Shown one piece after another: positions 1 through 6,518 of a stretch of DNA of 8,083 nt. Below the pieces are notes generated by a model, which was given only the letters and a program-made list of their open reading frames with translations, was not told the origin of the DNA and ran no database searches. Every line of letters begins with the position of its first letter. The first letter of the stretch is position 1. Source of the DNA: Bacteroidales bacterium (GTDB lineage Bacteria > Bacteroidota > Bacteroidia > Bacteroidales > Dysgonomonadaceae); the NCBI GenBank assembly GCA_012728155.1, contig JAAYFR010000305.1, positions 1-8,083 on the forward strand, written 5' to 3'. Both the position numbers and the translations under genes were made by a program.

Positions 1-308
1 ACCTGTTGGTGCTTATGTTTCAACTGTTGGTCATAGGGCAGCATCTGCCACTTACATCCTCCGCATACCCCAAAATGGCTACAAAAAGGCTCGGTTCTAT
101 TTTCTGAATATTTTTTAAAATCTACTATCCTTCCCTCGGCAAAGCTGTTTTTTTTTCGTGTCAACTGGATATCCACCACATCCCCGGGGACAGCAAAAGG
201 CACAAAGAGAGCCCTCCCATCCACCTTCGCAATCGCCTTGCCCTCAGCAGCCACATCAGTAATCAGTATATCTTCCAACAGGGGTAGCTCTTTTTTCTTT
301 CTTGCCAT
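1..308 (-). CDS. rlmD: 23S rRNA (uracil-5-)-methyltransferase, RlmD/TrmA family, N-terminal part (cut by window edge)
   Basis: Partial gene: 102 codons are visible from an ATG at 308, and the reading frame runs off the window start. Residues about 1-65 are a basic start (MARKKKEL) followed by a TRAM-like RNA-binding beta-barrel, with the typical stretches AAEGKAIAKVDGR and VPFAVPGDVV. Cysteines 76, 82 and 85 form the Cx5Cx2C pattern (PFCSHFGVCGGCKWQ) that ligates a [4Fe-4S] cluster in RlmD/RumA enzymes. Family members use S-adenosylmethionine to methylate C5 of a uracil in 23S rRNA. The SAM-binding and catalytic C-terminal domain lies outside the window, so the exact target uridine cannot be confirmed, and Bacteroidota often carry more than one paralogue. 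The gene starts 33 bp after the class I fumarase stop with no terminator between, so it is probably co-transcribed with it. Confidence 0.88.
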   Translation of the reverse strand, partial: MARKKKELPLLEDILITDVAAEGKAIAKVDGRALFVPFAVPGDVVDIQLTRKKNSFAEGRIVDFKKYSENRTEPFCSHFGVCGGCKWQMLPYDQQLKHKHQQ

Positions 309-341
309 ATTTTACATCGTTTTGAGGCAAAAAGATAAGGA

Positions 342-1982
342 TTATCCTAACGGACAATTCGGTTGTGTGACTACCTGAAAGAAATCATTACCCTTGTCAT
401 CCACCAGGATAAATGCCGGAAAATCTTCCACTTCAATCTTCCATATCGCCTCCATCCCCAGCTCGGGATACTCCACACATTCAAGGCTTTTGATACTATC
501 CTGCGCCAGGATAGCTGCCGGACCCCCAATACTGCCTAAATAGAAGCCACCATACTTTTTACAGGCATCGGTCACCTGCTGGCTACGATTCCCTTTTGCC
601 AGCATAATCATGCTGCCGCCGTGCGACTGAAACAGGTCCACATAGGAGTCCATCCGCCCTGCCGTGGTGGGTCCCATCGATCCGGAAGCATATCCTTTTG
701 GGGTTTTGGCCGGGCCGGCATAGTAGATAGGATGGTCCTTGATATATTGCGGAAGGCCTTCTCCGCGGTCGATGCGTTCTTTCAACTTGGCATGGGCTAT
801 GTCTCTACCCACAATGATCGTACCATTCAACGAAAGGCGGGTGGAAACGGGGTATTTGGAAAGCTCCGCAAGAATCTCACTCATCGGCCTGTTAAGATCG
901 ATTTTCACACCTCCTCCTTCACCTGCTTCACGGTATTCCTCAGGGATAAGACGGGTAGGATTGTCCTCCAGTTTCTCGATCCAGATACCTTCACGGTTGA
1001 TTTTTGCCTTGATATTACGGTCGGCCGAACAGGAGACACCCATCCCCACTGGACAGGAAGCACCATGCCTTGACAAACGAATTACACGAATATCATGGGC
1101 GAAATATTTCCCTCCAAACTGCGCACCCAACCCCAGCTCTTCAGAGGCTTTCTTCAGCGTGTGCTCCAGTTCAATATCCCGAAAAGCCCGACCTAACTCA
1201 TTTCCTTCGGTCGGCAGGTTATCATAGTACTTGGCGGAAGCAAGTTTCACCGTCTTCAGGTTCGCTTCAACCGAAGTACCTCCAATCACAAAAGCCAGGT
1301 GATAAGGAGGGCAGGCAGCAGTACCCAGTGATTTCATTTTCTCAATCAGGAACGCTTCCAGTTTACCGGGCGTCAGCAGCGCTTTGGTCTCCTGATAGAG
1401 ATAAGTCTTGTTGGCCGATCCTCCTCCTTTGGCAACGCAGAGGAACTTGTACTCGTCTCCCTCCGTCGCATAGAGGTCGATTTGCGCAGGCAGGTTGGTG
1501 CCGGTGTTCACTTCATCGTACATGTTCAATGCCGCATTTTGAGAGTAGCGTAGGTTTTCGTTCACGAAGGTATTATACACTCCTTTGGAAAGGGCCTCTT
1601 CATCGTTCCCGTCGGTCCATACCCGCTGTCCCTTTTTCCCCATGATAATCGCTGTCCCCGTATCCTGGCAGAAAGGAAGAATTCCTTTTGCGGATATCTC
1701 CGAGTTGCGTAGGAAGGTAAGTGCCACAAATTTATCGTTATCACTCGCCTCGGGGTCGGTGAGTATGCTGGCCACTTGCTCCTGATGATCGGGACGCAGC
1801 AGGAATTCCACATCACGGAAAGCGGTTTCCGCCAATAGGGTTAATCCCTCTTTCGAGACCTTCAGTACCTCTTTCCCTTCAAAGGATGCTACCGATACAT
1901 GCTCTTTGGTGAGCAGATAATAGGATGTCTTATCTTTAGACATCGGAAAAGGATCTTGATATACAAATGGTTTTATTGCCAT
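342..1982 (-). CDS. fumA: Fumarate hydratase, class I (iron-sulfur, FumA/FumB type)
   Basis: Catalyses the reversible hydration of fumarate to L-malate in the cytoplasm. In anaerobic Bacteroidota this step mostly runs from malate to fumarate, feeding fumarate reductase. At 546 residues it is full length (E. coli FumA is 548) and appears co-linear with FumA from its start. The three cysteines expected to hold the [4Fe-4S] cluster are C105 (LPFCQDTGTA), C224 (TAACPPYH) and C318 (GVSCSADRN), at the FumA numbering. Residues matching the active site described for the Leishmania class I enzyme are also present: D107, R145, H306, R393, T439, R443 and K463. The N-terminal domain (about 1-340) carries the cluster and the C-terminal domain (about 360-546) ends in NCPLG. 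The start at MAIKPFVYQD aligns with the start of FumA. A terminator behind fumC and a promoter-like sequence upstream suggest its own transcript. Class I enzymes are inactivated by oxygen and superoxide. Confidence 0.96.
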   Translation of the reverse strand: MAIKPFVYQDPFPMSKDKTSYYLLTKEHVSVASFEGKEVLKVSKEGLTLLAETAFRDVEFLLRPDHQEQVASILTDPEASDNDKFVALTFLRNSEISAKGILPFCQDTGTAIIMGKKGQRVWTDGNDEEALSKGVYNTFVNENLRYSQNAALNMYDEVNTGTNLPAQIDLYATEGDEYKFLCVAKGGGSANKTYLYQETKALLTPGKLEAFLIEKMKSLGTAACPPYHLAFVIGGTSVEANLKTVKLASAKYYDNLPTEGNELGRAFRDIELEHTLKKASEELGLGAQFGGKYFAHDIRVIRLSRHGASCPVGMGVSCSADRNIKAKINREGIWIEKLEDNPTRLIPEEYREAGEGGGVKIDLNRPMSEILAELSKYPVSTRLSLNGTIIVGRDIAHAKLKERIDRGEGLPQYIKDHPIYYAGPAKTPKGYASGSMGPTTAGRMDSYVDLFQSHGGSMIMLAKGNRSQQVTDACKKYGGFYLGSIGGPAAILAQDSIKSLECVEYPELGMEAIWKIEVEDFPAFILVDDKGNDFFQVVTQPNCPLG

Positions 1983-2039
1983 AAATAGTTTTTAAATTCG
2001 TTCGGAGATTATTTATCCGGGTTATTTTGCATTCACTGA

Positions 2040-2068
2040 CAAAAATACAAAGAAAAAACGGCATCAAA
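2040..2068 (-). promoter_or_regulatory. Candidate Bacteroidota-type promoter for the class I fumarase gene
   Basis: On the minus strand TATTTTTG (2047 to 2040) matches the Bacteroidota -7 consensus TAnnTTTG exactly. A TTTG (2068 to 2065) lies 17 nt upstream, within the usual spacing of the -33 element. Transcription would begin near 2033, giving a leader of about 50 nt before the ATG at 1982. The -33 element lies in the loop and stem of the fumC terminator, so the two signals overlap. This is a motif match only. Confidence 0.45.
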
Positions 2069-2080
2069 AAATGATGCCGT
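2049..2080 (-). terminator. Rho-independent terminator of fumC
   Basis: A perfect 9-bp inverted repeat (2058-2066 with 2072-2080, arm ACGGCATCA) encloses a 5-nt loop. On the minus strand it is followed by six T, one C and three more T (2058 down to 2049). It begins 12 bp past the fumC stop codon, so it should end the fumC transcript before the class I fumarase gene. On the plus strand no T-run follows the stem, so it acts in one direction only. Confidence 0.88.
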
Positions 2081-2092
2081 ACAAAATATCTT

Positions 2093-3493
2093 TTATGAAT
2101 CCATCGGACCGGTCATCTCCTCGGGACGCACCCATCTGTCGAAGTCTTCCTCGGAGAGGTAACCCAGGCGGACAGCTTCCTCTTTGAGCGTAGTACCGTT
2201 CCGATGAGCCGCGTTGGCGATCTCGGCAGCTTTGTAATATCCGATCTTGGTATTCAAAGCGGTTACCAGCATCAATGAGTTATTGAGCAACTCCTTAATA
2301 CGTGGTTTATTCGGTTCGATACCCGATACACAATGGATATCGAACGACACGGCAGCATCACCCAGCAGCTGTGCACTCTGCAGAAAGTTGGCAGCCATCA
2401 CCGGCTTAAAAACATTCAGCTCGAAATGACCCTGCATCCCACCTACGGCAATGGCCATATCGTTGCCGATCACTTGGGCGCATACCATAGTGAGCGCTTC
2501 CGACTGGGTAGGATTCACCTTTCCCGGCATGATAGATGATCCGGGTTCATTGGCGGGAATGATGATCTCACCGATACCGCTTCGCGGACCGGAAGCCAGC
2601 AGACGGATATCATTGGCTATCTTGTTAAGCGATACAGCCACCTGTTTCAATGCGCCATGGGTTTCCACTACGGCATCGTGAGAAGCCAACGCTTCAAATT
2701 TGTTGGGGGCAGTCACAAAAGGAAGAGCGGTAAATTCGGCGATATAGCGTGCTACAACGATATCATAGTTCTTGGGCGTATTCAATCCTGTTCCTACCGC
2801 AGTTCCGCCAAGGGCAAGTTCCGCCAGATGCGGCAAAGTATGTTCGATGGAACGGATACCATATTCCAGTTGGGCGGCATAACCACTGAACTCCTGCCCC
2901 AATGTGAGAGGGGTTGCATCCATCAGATGGGTGCGCCCGATCTTCACCACATCTCCCATCTCTTCTGATTTGGCAGCCAGCGATTGTTGCAATTGGCGCA
3001 GTCCAGGCAGCGTCACCTCTACAATCTTCTTATAACAGGCAATATGCATCCCGGTAGGAAAAGTATCGTTTGATGACTGCGACTTGTTTACATCATCATT
3101 GGGTTGCAGGGTCTTTTCACCTTCGCCAATCGTTTTTCCAGCCAGTTGATGGGCTCGATTGGCGATCACTTCGTTTACGTTCATATTGCTTTGGGTTCCC
3201 GATCCGGTCTGCCAGATAACCAGCGGGAACTGGTCGTCGAGCTTGCCTTCCAGGATCTCATCGCATACCCGGGCAATATAATCTCGTTTCTCCTGCGACA
3301 ACAGACCCAGCTCATGGTTGGCATACGCTGCCCCTTTTTTCAGATAGGCAAAGCCATAGACAATCTCTTTCGGCATGGAGGCCGGAGTCCCAATTTTAAA
3401 ATTGTTGCGCGACCGCTCGGTTTGTGCACCCCATAACTTGTCGGCAGGTACCTGTACCTCACCCAACGTATCCTTTTCAATTCTGTAATTCAT
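2093..3493 (-). CDS. fumC: Fumarate hydratase, class II (iron-independent, FumC type)
   Basis: Cytoplasmic fumarate/malate interconversion by the cluster-free, normally homotetrameric fumarase of the fumarase/aspartase superfamily. The 466 residues match the family length, and FumC motifs occur in order: KLWGAQTERS (19-28), WQTGSGTQSNMN (94-105), NDDVNKSQSSND (132-143), GRTHLMDATPL (186-196, with T188 and H189) and the superfamily signature GSSIMPGKVNP (318-328, with catalytic S319, K325 and N327). WQTGSGTQSNMN and NKFEALA favour fumarase over aspartase or argininosuccinate lyase. One departure: the histidine of the secondary 'B-site' (E. coli H129, in HPNDDVN) is Gln130 here (codon CAA). The catalytic A-site is intact. 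The gene is followed by a strong terminator and is probably monocistronic, divergent from the TonB receptor operon. Class II fumarases resist oxygen and iron starvation and can back up the class I enzyme. Confidence 0.96.
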   Translation of the reverse strand: MNYRIEKDTLGEVQVPADKLWGAQTERSRNNFKIGTPASMPKEIVYGFAYLKKGAAYANHELGLLSQEKRDYIARVCDEILEGKLDDQFPLVIWQTGSGTQSNMNVNEVIANRAHQLAGKTIGEGEKTLQPNDDVNKSQSSNDTFPTGMHIACYKKIVEVTLPGLRQLQQSLAAKSEEMGDVVKIGRTHLMDATPLTLGQEFSGYAAQLEYGIRSIEHTLPHLAELALGGTAVGTGLNTPKNYDIVVARYIAEFTALPFVTAPNKFEALASHDAVVETHGALKQVAVSLNKIANDIRLLASGPRSGIGEIIIPANEPGSSIMPGKVNPTQSEALTMVCAQVIGNDMAIAVGGMQGHFELNVFKPVMAANFLQSAQLLGDAAVSFDIHCVSGIEPNKPRIKELLNNSLMLVTALNTKIGYYKAAEIANAAHRNGTTLKEEAVRLGYLSEEDFDRWVRPEEMTGPMDS

Positions 3494-3613
3494 ACATGTT
3501 GCTGTTTAATATGTAAGATTCTAATCGACTTGACCTCACTAAGGAGATTGTTGCCGTTCTTACACCTCAAGACGGCTATTCCAAAACAAGGGAGCAGTGG
3601 AAATATGTCAAAG

Positions 3614-3621
3614 CAAAGGTA
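3614..3621 (-). promoter_or_regulatory. Candidate -7 box for fumC
   Basis: TACCTTTG on the minus strand matches TAnnTTTG exactly, but no TTTG lies at the expected distance upstream, and the leader would be about 110 nt. An alternative is TTGTTTTG (3589 to 3582, one mismatch at the second base) with a TTTG (3611 to 3608) 18 nt upstream. The sequence does not decide between them. Confidence 0.3.
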
Positions 3622-3702
3622 TGAATTATTTCTATTTTACTACTATTTACTGCTATATTCCCATAAAAATATACCCATATTAAGGGATAGCATTGCCTAC
3701 TA

Positions 3703-3710
3703 TAAATTTG
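3703..3710 (+). promoter_or_regulatory. Candidate -7 box for the TonB receptor operon
   Basis: TAAATTTG matches the Bacteroidota -7 consensus TAnnTTTG exactly. It lies 25 bp before the receptor ATG, so transcription would start near 3717 and leave a very short leader of about 20 nt. No good -33 TTTG is present at the usual spacing, which may mean the promoter needs an activator. Confidence 0.42.
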
Positions 3711-3735
3711 TTCCTTTGCGTTTTCAAAAGCGCAA

Positions 3736-6492
3736 ATGAAACATCTTTATCTGACATATATAGTGATAACTATTTTTGTCGCAATCAGCCCCCTTTTCGC
3801 GGAAGAAAGCCAGAAAAGATCTATAAAAGTGTCTGGAAATATCACTGACGCAGACACAAAGAATCCCTTGTCTTTTGCCACCATATACATTCATGAAACA
3901 TATAACGGCAGTGCAAGCGATATCAACGGACACTACACCATCCTATGCGAACCGGGACAATCATACAGAATGACCGTCTCCTCCCTGGGGTATCAAAATA
4001 TCGATACACTCCTATTGCTGCAAAAAAATACAAAAATCGACTTTTCTCTTCATCCCCGTAGCTTCGCATTGAGCGAAGTGGTTGTCTCTGCCAAGGAGAA
4101 CAGCAGAGAGAACAGCTCTTCCCTGATTGGAAAAGAGGCGCTCCAGCATATCCAGCCCTCCAGCCTTGCCGATGTTTTCCAGCTCTTGCCGGGAGGATTG
4201 ACGAAAGAGATGGCGATGACTACCCCCCAATATATGCAACTGCGACAGGCAGGCAGTGATGTAAACACTTCGCTCGGCACATCTTTTATGATCGACGGGA
4301 TGACATTGCAGAATGACGCGGTGCAGAATGTGTATGGAGAGACCACCTCTCCAACCGTCTTATATGGGGTCGACCTGCGCTCCGTCGCCACCGACCGTAT
4401 CGAGTCGGTAGAGGTGATACGGGGGATTCCTTCGGTGGAATATGGCAATCTCACCTCCGGCGTAGTAAAAGTAGCACTGAAAAGAGGGAAGACGCCGCTG
4501 GGAGGGCGGGTAAAGAGCGACTTGAACAACAAACTCTTTGCCGTGGGGGAAGGATTTCTATTGCCGGGCAACGCGGGAACACTGAATATCGACCTGGACT
4601 ATATGCACTACAAGGACGATCCCCGCAAGGAACTCTCTTCCTATAAGCGTTTCACCACTTCGGGGAGGTACCAGAACCGGTTCACCATTGGGGAAGAGAT
4701 AAGCTTCAAATTGGATGCCGACCTCCACTACACCGGCAGTTTCGACAAGACCAAAAGCGATCCAGACGCGATGAAGGGAAAAGATGACTACGAATATAAC
4801 GACTACAACAATGTCAGCTTCTCCACCTCCGGCACACTTTCCATGCTGCAAAAAATCCTGAAGGAATTGCACTATAACCTGTCAGTCTCATATACATCCA
4901 CATTGACAGAGCGCAAACAACTGATCACCCCCGGGGTGATGCCACTTCCCTCCGCCACCGAGGAGGGGGAATATGACGCGCAATACCTGCCGGCTCAATA
5001 TTCATCCCTTCTTAAGGTTGATGGAAAACCTTTTAACCTCTCGGCAAAGATAAAAGCCAAAGGAGAGGCGACTACCGGCAAGATCCATCACCACATTACA
5101 ACCGGCGTGGAATGGCAATACAATAAAAATTTAGGCAAGGGGGAGATATACGACCAACAGAGGCCTCCCTACCCTGCGACGAAAAGTACCCGTCCGAGAC
5201 CCTATATCGATATTCCTGCCGTCAAGAACCTGGGACTGTTTGTCGAAGACCGGTTGAGATACAATTTTGGAAAATCCACCCTGGCCGCGACGGCCGGTTT
5301 GCGTGCCACCCCTTTCATGTTACCCAAAGAATATGCTCTTTCGGGCAAGTGGTACATAGAACCACGGATCAACACGAAGCTCGATCTTCCCGATTTCCAG
5401 TTATACGGAGAGAAGATAGGAATCACACTGACAGCCGGAGCGGGCCGCCACTACCGCTTCCCGACGCAGGCACAACTCTATCCCGCACCTCTCTACTTCG
5501 ATTACATACAGTTGAACTATTACACCCAGAATCCCGACCTTCGCATGTTGAATGTCAGGACATGGATAGAGGATCCGACCAATTATAATTTGCAACCGGC
5601 TTTAAACAGCAAGTATGAAGCGGGGATACAGATAAAAATAGGTGAGATGTCACTCGACCTGACCCTCTTCAATGAGCGGCTCAACAACGGTTTCTCCAGC
5701 GAGAGTGCGTTCGTGTCGCATACCTACCGGAAGTTCGACCCCACCTCGGTGGATCCTTCGACAATTACCCAAAGGCCCGATCTCTCCAACTTCACCTTTA
5801 TCCACGACACCATCTCATCGCTATACTCCATGGCACAGAACAATTCGTATGTCAACAAACGGGGGATTGAATATACCTTGTATTTGGGAAAAGTAGAGGC
5901 ACTTTACACCTCCATAAGATTAAACGGAGCATACTTCCTGACAGATTATAAACTAAATGCCTTGCGCTATTTTAAACCGGGCGTGGTAATCAATAACCGC
6001 ACCTATCCTTACGTGGGAGTATACAACTACCACAACACCGAAAACAGGACACGGGCGCAATTCAACACCAATCTCGACTTCGACACCCATATCCCCAAAC
6101 TGCGGATGATATTCACCTCATCGTTTCAGGCGGTATGGTTTACAAAAACCAGAGAGCCGTGGAATAACGGCTTACCGGTAGGATATCTGGACGATACAGG
6201 GCAGTATTATACTTTTGAAGCCGACCAGGCAAACGATCCGGTGATGAAACATCTTACTGACACTTATCTGAGTAAATATTTTGATCCCACAGTCGTTCCA
6301 TTGGCATTCAACGTCTACCTGAAGATGAGTAAGGAGATTGGCGATTTCATGCAGATCGGGTTTTACGTGAACCGGATTTTTAATTATCAACCCGGCTATA
6401 AAGACAAGTATGGTAGAACGGTATCTTCCCAGGCCCGCAGGAGTAGCAACGGATATCCCTACTTCGGAGCAGAAATTAGTCTCAAGATTTAA
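3736..6492 (+). CDS. TonB-dependent outer-membrane receptor with CarboxypepD_reg-like N-terminal domain
   Basis: Outer-membrane active transporter that should import a ligand using TonB-ExbBD energy; 918 residues. A signal peptide covers about 1-22 (hydrophobic YIVITIFVAISPLFA, cleavage likely before EESQ). Residues about 30-108 form a carboxypeptidase-regulatory-like beta-sandwich (VSGNITDADTKNPLSFATI, then SDINGHYTI and SLGYQ). The TonB-box-like ALSEVVVSA is at 111-119. The plug spans about 128-250 (ADVFQLLPGG, FMIDGMTLQND, RIESVEVIRGIPSVEYGNLTSG). The rest, to 918, is a beta-barrel rich in alternating aromatic residues that ends in GAEISLKI. The length, and the absence of a SusD gene next to it, argue against a SusC glycan transporter. 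The size and plug fit siderophore-, heme- or cobalamin-type receptors, but the substrate cannot be read from sequence. There is no STN signalling domain and no adjacent anti-sigma factor. It is the first gene of a three-gene operon. Confidence 0.93.
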   Translation: MKHLYLTYIVITIFVAISPLFAEESQKRSIKVSGNITDADTKNPLSFATIYIHETYNGSASDINGHYTILCEPGQSYRMTVSSLGYQNIDTLLLLQKNTKIDFSLHPRSFALSEVVVSAKENSRENSSSLIGKEALQHIQPSSLADVFQLLPGGLTKEMAMTTPQYMQLRQAGSDVNTSLGTSFMIDGMTLQNDAVQNVYGETTSPTVLYGVDLRSVATDRIESVEVIRGIPSVEYGNLTSGVVKVALKRGKTPLGGRVKSDLNNKLFAVGEGFLLPGNAGTLNIDLDYMHYKDDPRKELSSYKRFTTSGRYQNRFTIGEEISFKLDADLHYTGSFDKTKSDPDAMKGKDDYEYNDYNNVSFSTSGTLSMLQKILKELHYNLSVSYTSTLTERKQLITPGVMPLPSATEEGEYDAQYLPAQYSSLLKVDGKPFNLSAKIKAKGEATTGKIHHHITTGVEWQYNKNLGKGEIYDQQRPPYPATKSTRPRPYIDIPAVKNLGLFVEDRLRYNFGKSTLAATAGLRATPFMLPKEYALSGKWYIEPRINTKLDLPDFQLYGEKIGITLTAGAGRHYRFPTQAQLYPAPLYFDYIQLNYYTQNPDLRMLNVRTWIEDPTNYNLQPALNSKYEAGIQIKIGEMSLDLTLFNERLNNGFSSESAFVSHTYRKFDPTSVDPSTITQRPDLSNFTFIHDTISSLYSMAQNNSYVNKRGIEYTLYLGKVEALYTSIRLNGAYFLTDYKLNALRYFKPGVVINNRTYPYVGVYNYHNTENRTRAQFNTNLDFDTHIPKLRMIFTSSFQAVWFTKTREPWNNGLPVGYLDDTGQYYTFEADQANDPVMKHLTDTYLSKYFDPTVVPLAFNVYLKMSKEIGDFMQIGFYVNRIFNYQPGYKDKYGRTVSSQARRSSNGYPYFGAEISLKI

Positions 6493-6518
6493 ATATATAT
6501 CAATCAACAATATTCAAA

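Larger units (their letters stand above)
3494..3735. other. Divergent intergenic region between fumC and the TonB receptor operon
   Basis: This 242-bp, AT-rich stretch separates two genes transcribed away from each other, so it must hold the 5' control signals of both. It contains promoter-like boxes in both directions, listed separately. It also has a short dyad, AATAT-ACCC-ATATT (3668-3681), which lies about 22 bp upstream of the plus-strand -7 box and could be an operator. No RNA gene, riboswitch or obvious Fur-type 19-bp palindrome was seen. Confidence 0.7.

Noticed and set aside
1070..1645. 191-codon plus-strand ORF opposite the class I fumarase
   Set aside because: It is a shadow of a highly conserved gene on the other strand, with no domain, signal or start context of its own.
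3530..3739. 69-codon plus-strand ORF whose stop overlaps the receptor start (ATGA)
   Set aside because: It covers the predicted promoters in both directions, has a low-complexity Tyr/Leu/Lys composition typical of translated AT-rich spacer, and matches no family I recognise. The ATGA overlap is most simply chance.
4050..4571. 173-codon minus-strand ORF inside the TonB receptor gene
   Set aside because: It is antisense to the conserved plug domain and has no recognisable motif, so it is a codon-bias shadow.
3736..6492. SusC-type glycan receptor
   Set aside because: The protein is shorter than typical SusC, no SusD follows, and no carbohydrate-active enzymes are in view.
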